From Anniella stebbinsi (taxonomy: Eukaryota > Chordata > Lepidosauria > Squamata > Anniellidae), in NCBI GenBank assembly GCA_029215795.1, contig JARDYH010000004.1:204394017-204458016 (forward strand): a stretch of 64,000 bases of DNA. Direction: 5' to 3'. Positions 11,230 to 21,914 of the stretch are shown here, one piece after another; position 1 is the stretch's first letter, and every line of letters begins with the position of its first letter. Position numbers and translations under genes: made by a program. Under the pieces are notes generated by a model. The model was given only the letters and a program-made list of their open reading frames with translations. It did no database searches and was not told the DNA's origin.

Positions 11230-11752
11230 TGTCATGACTCTGTAAGTTCTAACGAAAAGGGTGAGGACAACAAACAGACCTCTTGAAGGGAAAATACAAA
11301 TCCTTTATTATACACAAAAAACGATCGTTCTCCCTCCTCCAGCAAGACAAAGGAAAACAAGGTTATCAAAAAGGTTCTTTAGCCCCTAGGCATTCAGTTG
11401 AGCTAACATAGAGAGAAAAGAGAACAGAGTCATATAATTAAGACAAATTAGCCTGTAGTGCTTTGTTTGCTAGCCTCTCTGAGCGGCGGGCGGTCCTGAG
11501 TTTGAAGTCTCTTCTCTTTGCCCTACGCCTCGCCACCGCATTCCTCAACCCCTTTGTCCCAGAAGAGAAAGTACTCTCTCTCTCTCGTTAAGGTCATCCC
11601 CTTGGGGATTAACTTCCTCTCCTGCCATGGGAAAGGGCTCTTCTTCCTCCTGTTGCAGCAACTCCCCCGGCTCTTGCATTCCAACCCCAGGATCCGAATC
11701 ACTATCTGAGATTTCATCCCTTTGAAGCAGGGAGTTGGACGTAGACACAACA
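11230..11752 (-). mobile_element. Solo-LTR-like insertion inside the provirus
   Basis: On the plus strand it starts TGTCATGACTC and ends GACACAACA, with the TG..CA ends usual for LTRs. An AATAAAGGA signal on the minus strand (about 11302-11310) fits the R region. The flanks CTTGA and CCTGA match at 4 of 5 bases. A short acidic frame on the minus strand (11545-11748, rich in E, S, D) is within it. It may belong to a Ty3/gypsy-like or retroviral family; no internal genes are attached. Confidence 0.55.
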
Positions 11753-12848
11753 CCTGAACTATTTAATGCACAAACACAGTCTTAATACTTGATCACCTGT
11801 TAGCTGGAGTTTGGTTGCCTGGATTTTAGTAGAGGGTGAACTGGGAAAAGTCATTGGTTTGCCCATGAGGGCTCCACACTTTTTCTCAGAAGGAGGAAAG
11901 GGGTGTGTGTGTTTTTCTCCTTGGCAGTAAACAAGTTTCACAGTATAGAAGAAGAATTTGTTATCAGCTGGAAGGTACACAGTGTGAGAAGCACTTCTGT
12001 GCCTTGTTCCAGCTTCTGTTGGTAACAAAAAACACCAACCTTCATTGTGTGAATTCAGTTATGAGAATTCATCTTACAAATCATAAAGATTGCCAACTGC
12101 TCTGGTAAACTAGTGTAGTGATGCTGTTAATTGTGGCATTATCAATTTAGCTCAGACTACACGGAAGGTATGGGCTTGCCCTTCTCTTGAAACATGGTGT
12201 GCCCCGATCTCCTTGATATTCCCTTTTCTTAATAGCAAAAAAGGGACTTCATAAAATTCCAAGACCCCCAGGTGATCAGGCTGGAAGTTTGGATTTCATG
12301 AGGAGGGATCAGGAAAACACACACACCAGGCTTTGCAGCAAGGTCACAACACATTTAGGGCATCAAGAAATGCCTCATGTGGTGAATAATACATTTTACA
12401 TCTTTATTTATAGAGGAGGTTTCTGCTTAAAGAGGAAGGTGAGACAGTTAGTTAAGAAACATGCCTGTAACCGTTATAATTTTTAGCAGACAGTGTAGCG
12501 GTAGGAAAATCTTGAAACTTTAGTATAGATCAGCTATCACCAGTAACTACTAGGCTTGAATACCATTTATTTCGCAAAGAACTAAAGGGCTTTTTGAAAT
12601 GCTGATGTGGAAGGGTGTAGCATTGTGATGCTAACGTCATGAGGTGTCCACATAAGTTGGCCAGGCTTATTAGGACACTCATTTTATTGTGACCAATTTG
12701 ACCACCATAGTGGCATATTCAAGGCGATTTTGCTTTTTGCTCACATAATGTTCTCGTCCACTGCTTCTGCCCTTGAATCTACAATGGATTCTGCATTGTT
12801 GTTGTTGTTTTAAATGAGATTTCTTTCTTAATGGCTTGAACTCTAAAT
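11753..12848. other. Provirus interior, unrecognised
   Basis: Expected to be pol/gag sequence if the provirus call is right, but no retroviral motif is readable. Only short frames are present on both strands. Confidence 0.4.
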
Positions 12849-13129
12849 TAGGGATGTGCACTGGATCGGACCCGATCCACGATCCGAGTCCGGTCCAGTG
12901 GGAAATCGGATAAATTATCCGATTTCCGATCCCGCAGCTGGATCGGCCGATCCAATCCGAACCGGTCCAAAAAGGCTCCGAACCGGATCGGCGGATCGGC
13001 GGGCGCCCACTGGCGCCCACTGCCGCTTCCATTGGCGGGCGCCAGCGGGCACCCAACGATGAAAGTGGACAGCGGGGGGGGGAGGAGGGGGGCGCTTACC
13101 TTCTCGGCCCGTCCGCTCCCGTCCGGCAC

Positions 13130-13615
13130 TAGCAGCTACTACCAGCGGGCTCCGCGGCCTGCTCTAGGGTGGCGCGCCGGGTGATGTCATCACCCGGCGC
13201 GCTACTCTAGAGCAGGCCGCGGAGCCTGCTGGTAGTAGTAGGCGCCGGCGCCGGACGGGAGCCGCCGGGCCGGGAAGGTAAGCAGGGGGTGCGTGGAGGG
13301 GAGGAGGGGGCGCGCGGAGGGGGGAGGGGGGCCCTTACCTTCCCATCCCGGCGGCTCCCGTCCCGGCGCCAGCGCCTACTACTACCAGCAGGCTCCGCGG
13401 CCTGCTCTAGGGTGGCGCGCCGGGTGATGTCATCACCCGGCGCGCTACTCTAGAGCAGGCCGCGGAGCCTGCTGGTAGTAGTAGGCGCCGGCGCCGGACG
13501 GGAGCCGCCGGGCCGGGAAGGTAAGCAGGGGGTGCGTGGAGGGGAGGAGGGGGCGCGCGGAGGGGGGAGGGGGGCCCTTACCTTCCCGTCCCGGCGGCTC
13601 CCGTCCCGGCGCCGG
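13130..13615. repeat. 243-bp tandem duplication in hAT element
   Basis: The block around 'ggcgccggcgccggacggga' occurs at 13241 and again at 13484, a period of 243 bp. Both units contain the same palindrome, the same GGAAGGTAAGCAGGGGG segment and the same GC-rich spacer. The two units differ at very few positions. Confidence 0.85.
13135..13239. repeat. Long palindrome with CRE-like centre
   Basis: Arms of about 52 bp flank a single central T at 13187. The core is GGGTGATG-T-CATCACCC, which includes TGATGTCA, one base from a CRE/ATF site. The arms include the SacII-like CCGCGG and 'ggcgcgcc'. It is repeated with its centre at 13430. Confidence 0.85.
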
Positions 13616-13840
13616 CGCCTACTCGAGAGTAGGCCGCGGAGCCCGCTGGTAGTAGCCGCCGGCGCCGGACGGGAGCGGACGGGCCGAGAAGGTAAGCAGT
13701 GGCGGGGAAGGGGGCCAGCGGATGGAAGCGGGCGGCCCCAGGGGGCTAGGGAGCGCGGGGGAGGGGGCTTACCTGCCGGGGCCATCCACAGCGGACGGCC
13801 CCGGGGGGGGGAGGGAGTTAGGCCCCCCCTCAGCCACCCG

Positions 13841-13901
13841 CCGCCATTTTTTCCTCATAGACTTGCATTGCAATGCAAGTCTATGGGGGAAAAAATGGCG
13901 G
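13841..13901. repeat. Near-perfect hairpin with YY1-like ends
   Basis: Arms CCGCCATTTTTTCC..ATAGACTTGCATTG and its reverse complement meet at 13870/13871 with one substitution and one extra base. The outer AAAATGGCGG / CCGCCATTTT resembles the YY1 binding consensus on both strands. The inner ATAGACTTGCA block is shared with the element at 52425-53014. Confidence 0.8.
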
Positions 13902-14055
13902 CCGATCCAAAAATTTATGATTTTTGGGTCGGGATCGGACTCGATCCGGTCCGGGGGGCCTCCGATTTTGTCCGAACCGGTCCGGGACAAAATTGGAGGT
14001 CCCGATCCGGGTCCCGATCCGATCCGGGGGGTCCGTGCACACCCCTACTCTAAAT

Positions 14056-15256
14056 GCAATTTAACTCTTCAGAGCCTGAAATTTCTATTCTTTCTACAAT
14101 TCAATGCCAATGATACATTTTAAAAAATGCAGGGAACTTAAATCTACAACAGCCTAAAAATTCTTTCTTTCTTTGGGAGGAGAAATCTCCTTCCCCTTTG
14201 TGCGGCCTAGAGACATGTAGCAGATTTTAACTCTTATTCTACCTGTCTCTTTGCAGACTAAGCCACAAATCAGTCAACTTCTTTCTAGCTGTCAGAATTT
14301 GAACAGAATTTGAACATTTTAAACCTTTAGCAGAAGGAGTTCTAACATTATAAACATAGCACATTTGGGATTCAGAATACAGGGATTTTCCAGCAGGACT
14401 CTAAAATCTAGGTATAACAGCTAAATGAGCAGGCATTTGTATTCTCAATTATTAGTCTGCCCTTTCATTTTAGGACATACATATAAGACACAAAAGGAAT
14501 TTGAACATTCATTTATGCTCTTAAGGGATTCTTAATCATTTTCCATGCACCATGCATTTTCTGTGTGGTGCTGGGCAACGAGATGCATGAACGGATTCAT
14601 GTCTGTTCAATTTGGCCAGTAACATGGTTGAGCCACAATGAGTTCTTTCTCTGAGCTTTTTGGAATCTTTTCAAATATTTAGGTCAAAGGCAGTTGCAAC
14701 ACGGAATGGATAAAATCTAACACTGTTTGTTTAGCTGCGTCTCAGAGTTCAATGAGATGCCCTCCCAGGATTTTGTGTGCCTTTTTAGACATCTCCAAAA
14801 TATATCTGCCCCTTGGGCTTCCAGCATGCCCTGCAAATGGAGGATTTTATCTCAATCAAAGCTTCCAGACAGCAGAAACTGTTTAGAAACAGCTCTATTT
14901 TCCCAGCCATTTGCAGGTCCCAGCCCATAACTTCTGTACATACATATACACTGTGGACATTGCTGCTGCCACTAGCAGCTCTGCTCGCTTGCTTCCTCAG
15001 GTACCCATTTTACTGACCTGTCTTTTGCGCCGGGCCAGCCCGTGTCAAGTCTCGTCAGCTCCTCCAATAGACCAGCTCCACTTTTCTTAGTCTGTTTTAA
15101 TGGGTCTCACAAAGGTCTTGGGTTGGGAGTCGAGCGTGATCCAGACCAATGGTTTCACCGGAATTGGGAGGCTAAGCCAATGGGGATTTCAAAAGGTCCT
15201 TTACCTTGTGTCCGTGCTGGAATGGTAGTCCCCAAAGAGCTTCTACTGGTGTCAAA
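14056..15256 (-). other. Provirus interior toward the 5' LTR
   Basis: Expected to hold the leader and gag on the minus strand, but no gag motif was recognised. The part next to the primer-binding site (about 15000-15256) is less AT-rich than the rest. Confidence 0.4.
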
Positions 15257-15274
15257 TCCCAGACAAGGCCCCCA
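15257..15274 (-). promoter_or_regulatory. Primer-binding site, tRNA-Pro type
   Basis: On the minus strand, five bases after the 5' LTR, the sequence is TGGGGGCCTTGTCTGGGA. This closely resembles the complement of the 3' end of proline tRNA, used as reverse-transcription primer by many gammaretroviruses. The position next to the LTR end supports the provirus orientation. Confidence 0.78.
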
Positions 15275-15279
15275 GGTAT

Positions 15280-15574
15280 TGTCGAGGATTTCCAAGGCAC
15301 TGACAAAGAGACGAGTGAGACACTAGCAAAGCTTTATTTTCGGCAGCAAAAAAGAGTTAACACAGCGATGGGCTGAACCCCAATAGGAGAGGGGAGGCCC
15401 AGAGATTAATTAAAGCAGGCTTTTTGTACTGCGGCATAAACATGTGCAAACGTCTCTTTTCCATGAGAACAATTTAAATACATTCTCAACCCAGACTTCA
15501 ATATTAGGAGCCTGTGTTCCGTTAATTCCAAATAACAAGTTTTTAAACATGCCTGTCAGTTCTTATAGTCGACA
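15280..15574 (-). repeat. Provirus 5' LTR
   Basis: Ends are TGTCGA and TCGACA, a 6-bp inverted repeat typical of LTR termini. It is homologous to 10121-10405. An AATAAA signal lies on the minus strand at 15333-15338; the TATA position reads TACAAAA (15422-15428), a mutated form of the box in the other LTR. Confidence 0.78.
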
Positions 15575-15622
15575 CCTGGCACAAGCCAATAAAACATGAC
15601 TAGGTACTTAAACAGTTAGGAT

Positions 15623-16470
15623 GACCTGTGCCAGGAAAGGGGCATGCAAGCCTGCTTGTATCCCTGTACCTTTGCCGGGAGAAGGTCCTGCAACCCTGTG
15701 GACTCTCTTGGACCTCTTATGCTATCCTTCTGGAAAGGCTGTCTTGGGTTGGGATATGAAGTCGCATCTTGCAATGGTTCCGCTCCTCCCTAGAATGCCC
15801 CTTAGAGAAGGTGGAGGGAAGAGATTATGGATCTGTCCTATGGTGGTCTTGCCCCAGAGTGCCCCATGGCTATATTTGACTCCCATGCTTTTCAACATCT
15901 ACATGAAACCTCTGGGAGAGATTATCCAGGAGAGCGGGCTGAGACATCGCCAATGACACCTAGCTTCACCTCTCCTTCTCAGCTAATAGAGGTGAGGCAG
16001 TTGAAGCTCTGATCCAGCGCATGGGCAGAAGAGAGGGCTGGATGAGGGCCCAATAAACTAAAATTTAATCCAGAGAAGACAGAAATACTGTTTGTGGGTG
16101 GTTCATCTATCCAGTTAAGTGACAGTTACCCTATTCTGGAAGGTGAAGTCTGCAGTTTGGGGATGAAGATGGATCCATCCTCATCTGTAGAGGCGCAGGC
16201 TCCCTCGGTAGCTCAGAGCACCACCTGTTTTTAGTTTTTTGTAGTTATTTTAATTATTATTAGACACTTAGTGATTTTAATGCTTTTCACTTCTGCTGGT
16301 TTTAGTTTAGTATATTTAATTCTATTTGAATCTCGGCTGGTTTTATTCTGTATTAGTTTTATTCTGTTTTAATTTTTCCTTATTATTTTAAATGTTTTGT
16401 ACACTACCAGAATAACTTTGGGATTGGGCGGATTAAAAGTGCAATAAATAAAAAGGGAAAATAGAACTAA
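15623..16470 (+). mobile_element. L2-like LINE copy, forward arm
   Basis: The 'LTPMLFNIYMKPLGEII' stretch (about 15876-15930) is the L2-type reverse transcriptase segment just before the catalytic box, and 'NPEKTEILFVGG' (about 16066-16101) follows in another frame. The LINE copy is broken by frameshifts and stops. The T-rich 3' UTR ends with 'gggattgggcgg' and an 'aataaataaa' tail near 16450. It mirrors the copy at 16500-17155. Confidence 0.82.
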
Positions 16471-16499
16471 AATAAAATAAACAACTAAAATACAAATAG

Positions 16500-17155
16500 A
16501 AATTTAAAAAAAACCTGTGACCCTATTTGAACCGGTAAGCTAATGGAAAGCCACTCTGAGCCACAGAGGGAGCCTGTGCCTCTATGGACAACGATGGATC
16601 CATGACCATCCTCAAATTACAGACATCACCGTATGGGAAGCGTGTAACCCCCCCACCCCCCCCCACCCCCACACACACCAGAACAGGGTGAATGTCACTA
16701 AGCCGGAATGATGGACTACCTGCAAACAGTATGTCTGTCTTGTCTGGATTGAATCTCAGCTTATTGGCCCTCATCCAGTCCATTCTCCTGCCCATGCGCT
16801 GGTTCAGAGCTTCAACTGCCCCACGTGTACTAGCTGAGGAGAGGCAAAGCTAGGTGACATTCATGATGCCTAATCCCGCACCCCTGGTTAATGTGTCCCG
16901 GCGGTTTTATGTAGATGTTGAGAAGCATGGGGGTGAAATACAACCCTGAGGCACTCTGTAGCAAGACCACTGTAGGACAGATCCACAATCCCCTACCACC
17001 ACCTTCTCTAAGGGGCATTCTAGGCAGGAGTGAAACCGTCGCAAGATGCAACTTCACATCCCAACAAAAGATGGCCTTCCCAGAAGGATGGCATGAGAGG
17101 TCCGAGAGAGTCCACAGGGTTCCATGCCCTCTGTCCTTCTCCTAGCACAGGTCTT
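16500..17155 (-). mobile_element. L2-like LINE copy, inverted arm
   Basis: The minus-strand frame at 16523-16795 reads MDWMRANKLRFNPDKTDILF, the conserved RT stretch after the catalytic box. A second minus frame at 16830-17057 contains LYFTPMLLNIYIKPPG. Aligned against the reverse complement, it is homologous to 15623-16215 over nearly its full length. Both arms stop resembling each other at the same 5' point (GACCTGTGC). A (G)n/(GT)n expansion at 16645-16680 interrupts the frame. Confidence 0.82.
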
Positions 17156-17159
17156 CTCT

Positions 17160-17430
17160 CAAACAGGAATTTTCAAACACCTGGACCCAGCCATATATCC
17201 TCTCATTAGGTATACGCTTCTTGGCTAGGGATGTGCGTTGCCAGGAAATCCAGCCCTTTAAGGGCTTGTGGGACTTCCAATAGGAATCCAGTAGACGTAC
17301 ACTATGAATTTAGGAATAGGGCATCCCTGAGCAGATCCTCACTAGAGGAATCAAGCATGATCAAGATCACAACTGAGCTCACATGTAGTTTCACACAAGA
17401 ATACCACTCCTAGTATTCCCCACAGCGACC
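17160..17430. other. Unassigned spacer with hAT-like start
   Basis: A 'tagggatgtgcgttgcc' stretch at 17226 resembles the left end of the 12849 element, but no matching right end was found. Confidence 0.35.
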
Positions 17431-17550
17431 CATAAAACAGAACGCAATGCACAACAACTAAAACACTCAAAATGCATGAAGGATGAGCCAGCTGTGCTTG
17501 CTAGGGGCACCTTCACTAACCTGAGTCACCCCCATTATGCAAATTATGCA

Positions 17551-17731
17551 TTTACCTTGTCACAAGTGATGGGAGCCGGCCTGGTCCTCAAAGTCTTCAA
17601 CTGATGTTAATGATCCTGATGGGATGCATCATTCCTATGCACACTTACCTTGCAGAAAGCCTGATTGGGAGCTGAACACTGTTAAGATTTATCACAAAGT
17701 TGGCACAACCAAGCTCTTTGGGCAACCCAGA
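17551..17731 (+). repeat. Array block A, copy 1
   Basis: From 'cacaagtgatgggagc' to 'ctttgggcaacccagaac', it matches 20343-20526 with only scattered substitutions. Confidence 0.85.
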
Positions 17732-18044
17732 ACAATTCTCCTCCCAAATGCAGTATCAATAAATTGCAATAATCAACAATTAACACCCCCTCCCAAATGC
17801 ATTATAAATAAAATGCAATAATCAACAATTAACCTCCCAATGCAGTATAAATAAAATGCAATAATCAACAATTAACCCCCAATGCAGTATAAATAAAATG
17901 CAATAAACAATTAAAACCATAAATTGCGTTACAAAATAAATTGCAGATAGCCAAATGCACATAGCCAAATGTTGGGAGGACACAAAGGTTTAAATGTAAG
18001 ACCACAGTACAATACAGTATGGGAAATAGCACTCACTGCCAAAT

Positions 18045-18500
18045 GCATATTGCCAAATGTTGGAAGGACGCAAAAGGTTTAAACGGTACAGTATGAGAAA
18101 TAGCACTCAGAGAAACATACTCAACATTTTAGACTATTAAGAGGACAAAAGAAAAAAGACACTTTTGCAACAGAATGCCGATGCTTTATTATATCAGCAC
18201 AAACAAAATGAAAGCACACAGGTTTCAGATGCCTTTATTAGGTTATGGTTACAAAAGTTTCTCAGGACAGAAAAATTAAAATACATAATACTAAAGAAAG
18301 CAGCCTTTCTTTTTATTTGGTATCTATCCTCCCATTAATTTATTATCTTTTAATTCTGCCTAATAATGAACGTTGAATTCGTACTGTGTATTTATAGTTT
18401 GGGCTGTATACCACCCCCTTTCTTTTAGTATATATATTTATTACTTATTCCTCACAAGTATAGTTTCTGTATTATGCTGATATTTAAGTTTAATATTTGC
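18045..18500 (+). repeat. Array block B, copy 1
   Basis: Contains 'gcacacaggtttcagatgcc' then 'tatctatcctcccattaatt', both found again in the same order at 19421 and 19524. Confidence 0.8.
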
Positions 18501-19254
18501 AAATAAAAAATTAAAATAAAAAATGCACTACACAACAATTAAAAGCACAACATTCATTAAACAATGAAATCATGCAATTAGGAAGCAAGATAGCAATCTT
18601 GGTAAGGTGTATTTAACCCTATCACTGCCAACCATTCTTCCTCTAACACACCTTTCCCCAACCTGGTGCCCCTCCTATTTCACAATTAAATGCACAGGGA
18701 TTTACTTCTGACTGAACACACATAGGACTTTGTGATAAACCATTAAAGATAGCACAAACCAACTCTTACAACAACGTTCTTTGGGCAAATCACAATTAAA
18801 ACCTTCAAAATACATTGCAATATGAAATGCAATACACAAGAATTAAAACCACAATATTCATTATCAAATGAAATGAAATATAAAATGTAAAAGCGCAGTT
18901 AGGAAGCAAGGAAGCAATCTTGGTAAGGTTTATTTAACCCTATCACTGCCATCCATTATTCCTCTAAACCAACTTTCACCAACCTGGTGCATTCCCATTT
19001 TGCAGTTAAACACATTGGGATTTTCTTCTGAGTAAACACACACAGGATTGTGATAAGCCCCAAAAAATAACACAAACCAACTCTTACAACTAAACTCTTT
19101 GGGCAGTTCACAACGATTAAAACCACAAAACACGTTGTAAAAGAAAATCCAATACACAGCAATTAAAACCACATAATACTTTGAAAAAAAATCAAACACA
19201 TAACTAAATTCACAAAATACATAAAATAAAATGCAGATAGCCAAATGCACATAA

Positions 19255-19720
19255 ACAAATGTTGGAAGGATGCAAAACATTTAAACATAAGATGGTACAT
19301 TATAGCATGAGAAATAGCACTCTCAGAGAAACTTATTCAACTTTTTAGAGTACTAAGAAAAAATACACCTTTGCAATACAACGCCGTTTTTTTATTACAT
19401 AAACACAGATAAAATAAAAGCACACAGGTTTCAGATGCCTTTATTAGGTTATGATTACAATAATTTCTTAGGAGATAAAAATTAAAATTCATAATAAACA
19501 AACAGCCTTCCTTTATATTTGCTATCTATCCTCCCATTAATTTATTATATTTTAAATCTGACTGTCAAATTCATACTGTACAGCTATAGTGTTTGTGTAG
19601 CACTTTCTTTCTTCTTTAAAAGAAGTATATGCAATTTATTACTTATTCCTTTCATATAAGGTTTCTGTAGCATGTTGATATTTAAGTTTCATATTTGTGA
19701 ATAAAAAATAAAAGTAAAAC
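19255..19720 (+). repeat. Array block B, copy 2
   Basis: Homologous to 18045-18500, offset about 1.2 kb, with small insertions and deletions. Confidence 0.8.
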
Positions 19721-19756
19721 GAAATGCAATATACAACAATTAAAGCCCTTAAAATG

Positions 19757-20140
19757 CATGAAGGAGGAGCTGGTCATGCTTTCAAGTGACCACTGACACA
19801 TCCCCATGAAGGAGATGCTGTCTGTGTGTAACACAGTCCAAAGTCAGCCAGCCCCATGAAGAGGAGGCAAGTAAGTCTGCTAAGTCCCTGAACTTCAAGC
19901 ATAACATTCTCCATGAAGGAGGGGCCGGCCATGCTTTCAAGTGACCACTGACACATCCCCATGAAGGAGATGCTGTCTGTGTGTAACACAGTCCAAAGTC
20001 AGCCAGCCCCATGAAGAGGAGGCAAGTAAGTCTGCTAAGTCCCTGAACTTCAAGCATAACATTCTCCATGAAGGAGGGGCCAGCCATGCTTTCAAGTGAC
20101 CACTGACACATCCCCATGAAGGGGATGCTGCCTGTGTGTA
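19757..20140 (+). repeat. 155-bp tandem repeat, about 2.5 copies
   Basis: The string 'catgctttcaagtgaccact' occurs at 19775, 19930 and 20085, exactly 155 bp apart. Copies are nearly identical, so the expansion is recent. Frames on the minus strand (19774-20248) are only long because the repeat lacks stops; 155 is not a multiple of 3, so the repeats are read in different frames. Confidence 0.93.
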
Positions 20141-20342
20141 ACACACTCCTAAGTCCAGCTCTGGCCCAAGGTATTTTGCTGTCTGAAGCAATCCAAAATA
20201 TTGCACCACCTGGCACAACCAATAAAACATGACTAGGTAATGAAACAATTACGTGTAAAGAAGCAACAGAACTAACAATGTATCTGAAAAACGATGTACA
20301 TAGGACTAAGCTGGGTGTTTATGATTCTGCTCTCACACATGC

Positions 20343-20526
20343 ACTTACCTTGTCAGAAGTGATGGGAGCAGGCCTGGTCCTCAAAGTCTTCAACTGATGT
20401 TAATGATCCTGATGGGATGCACCATTCCTATGCACACTTACCTTGCAGAAAGCCTGATTGGGGGCTGAACACTGTTAAGTTCTATCACAAAGCTGGCACC
20501 TCCAAGCTCTTTGGGCAACCCAGAAC
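20343..20526 (+). repeat. Array block A, copy 2
   Basis: Direct-orientation copy of 17551-17731, about 2.8 kb downstream. Confidence 0.85.
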
Positions 20527-21620
20527 CATTAACCCCCCTCCCAAATGCAGTATAAATAAAATGCGGTACTCAACAATTAACCCCCAAAAATGCATAATAA
20601 AATTCAATACACAACAATTAACCCCCAAAATGCATACAAAAATAAAGCACAATACACAATTATTAAGACACAACATTAAAACCACAAAATGTGTTATGAA
20701 CTGCGCTTTTACATATTATATTGCAATTAGGAAGCAAGGAAGGAATCTTGGTTTTACAGTTTATATTGCAATTAGGAAGCAGGGAAGCAATCTTGGTAAG
20801 TGGTGTTCATCCTTATCACTGCCAATGAAGCTCTTTGGAGAATTCACAACAAGTAAAACCACAAAATACCTCATTAAAAAAATGCAACACACAACAATTA
20901 AAACTACAGAATACCGCAGTTAAGAAATACAACACACAACAATTAAAACCACAAAATGCATAATGAAAAATGCAACACACAACAATTTAACCCACAAAAT
21001 ACATAGTACAATAAAATATGCTTTTACATTTTATATTGCAATTAGGAATCTTGGTAAGGGGTGTTTAACCCTATCATTGCTAACCATACTTCCTCTAAAC
21101 CATCCTTACCCAACCTGGTGCCCCCCATTTTGCAGTTAAACACATTTACTTCTAAGTAAGCACACATAGGATTGTGTGATTAACCCTAAAAATAACACAA
21201 ACAACTCTTGCAACTATGCTCTGTGGGCAATTCACAACAATTCAAAACACAAAATGCACTATCAAGTAAAATGCAATATAAAATGTGAAAGCACAATTAG
21301 GAAGCCAGGAACGGCTCTTGGTAAGGGGTGTTTAACCCCATCCCTGCCAGCCATTCTTCCTCTAAACCACCCTTCCCCAACCTAGTGCCCTACCATTTCA
21401 CTGTTAAAGACCTTGGCCCTGCTCAGAAGGTACCTTTAAGGTGCCCTCTGAACAGGGCTATTGGGATTTACTTCTGATTAAACACTCATAGGATTGTGTG
21501 ATAAAAGCTAAAAAAAATGACACAAATCAACTCTCACAATAAAACTCTCTGGGCAATTCACAACAATTCGAACCACAAAACACACATTAGAAAATAAAAT
21601 CCCAGGCACTTACCTTTTTT

Positions 21621-21914
21621 GAAGCAAGTTGATCAAGCAGACAGACAAGCTGACGAAGGGAAGTGAAAACATACAATTACACACAAGAACAAATAAAACA
21701 CTAAGACTAATACAAAGTAAAACTTACTAATTGCAATATCCAAAGAGAAGCCTTAGTTTTCAGAAAATATCCAAAGAGAAGCTGCATTTCAATAGGATTT
21801 GTTTGTTCATTTGCTATTCAGCACACCCAGGAGAAGATGGGGAGCAAAATAAGTGCGCAAATAACTCTTTGACCACCCTGGCCATAACTACAACAGACTA
21901 GCCAAGGGAGCAGA
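21621..21914. other. Unassigned
   Basis: No gene seen. A short direct repeat 'atatccaaagagaag' occurs at about 21736 and 21767. Confidence 0.4.

Larger units (their letters stand above)
12849..14047. mobile_element. Large CpG-rich hAT-like element, palindrome-rich
   Basis: It starts TAGGGATGTGCAC and ends GTGCACACCCCTA, and is flanked by a perfect 8-bp duplication CTCTAAAT (12841-12848, 14048-14055). The outer 150 bp on each side are dense in GATCC/GGATC motifs in inverted orientation. The centre (13000-13840) is extremely GC- and CpG-rich and holds a 243-bp tandem duplication, two long palindromes and repeated GGTAAGC / GCTTACC motifs. No transposase is encoded; the 173-aa plus frame and 133-aa frame through it are low-complexity products of GC richness. 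It inserted within the provirus, so it is younger than that provirus. Confidence 0.9.
10121..15574 (-). mobile_element. Degraded gammaretrovirus-like provirus
   Basis: Two related long terminal repeats in the same orientation bound about 5.45 kb. Next to the right LTR, on the minus strand, lies a primer-binding site of proline-tRNA type. An integrase C-terminal remnant lies near the left LTR, the order expected for a minus-strand provirus (right LTR = 5' LTR). About 1.7 kb of the interior is later insertions (11230-11752 and 12849-14047). No continuous gag, pol or env frame survives, so the provirus is long dead. By eye the LTRs are only about four-fifths identical, which points to an old insertion. 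No convincing target duplication was found. Confidence 0.75.
17431..21620. repeat. AT-rich array of duplicated units
   Basis: Several block types recur in direct orientation. Block A (17551-17731) recurs at 20343-20526. Block B (about 18045-18500) recurs at 19255-19720. A unit of about 320 bp ('gcaatcttggtaagg..accctatcactgcc') recurs near 18590, 18910, 20780, 21050 and 21310. Between them lie many degenerate 'atgcaatacacaacaattaaaacc' units. The 'ctctttgggca..ttcacaac' motif resembles a LINE or SINE tail, so the array may have grown from such a tail. No gene is present. Confidence 0.8.

Noticed and set aside
13532..14123. 173-aa and 133-aa plus-strand frames
   Set aside because: Both run through the CpG-rich tandem repeats and palindromes of the hAT element; composition is low-complexity G/R/P.
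19757..20140. CRISPR-like array
   Set aside because: The 155-bp unit has no short repeat/spacer pattern and the DNA is eukaryotic; it is a tandem repeat.
19774..20248. 71-, 103- and 146-aa minus-strand frames with repeated peptides
   Set aside because: They exist only because of the 155-bp tandem repeat, read in shifting frames.
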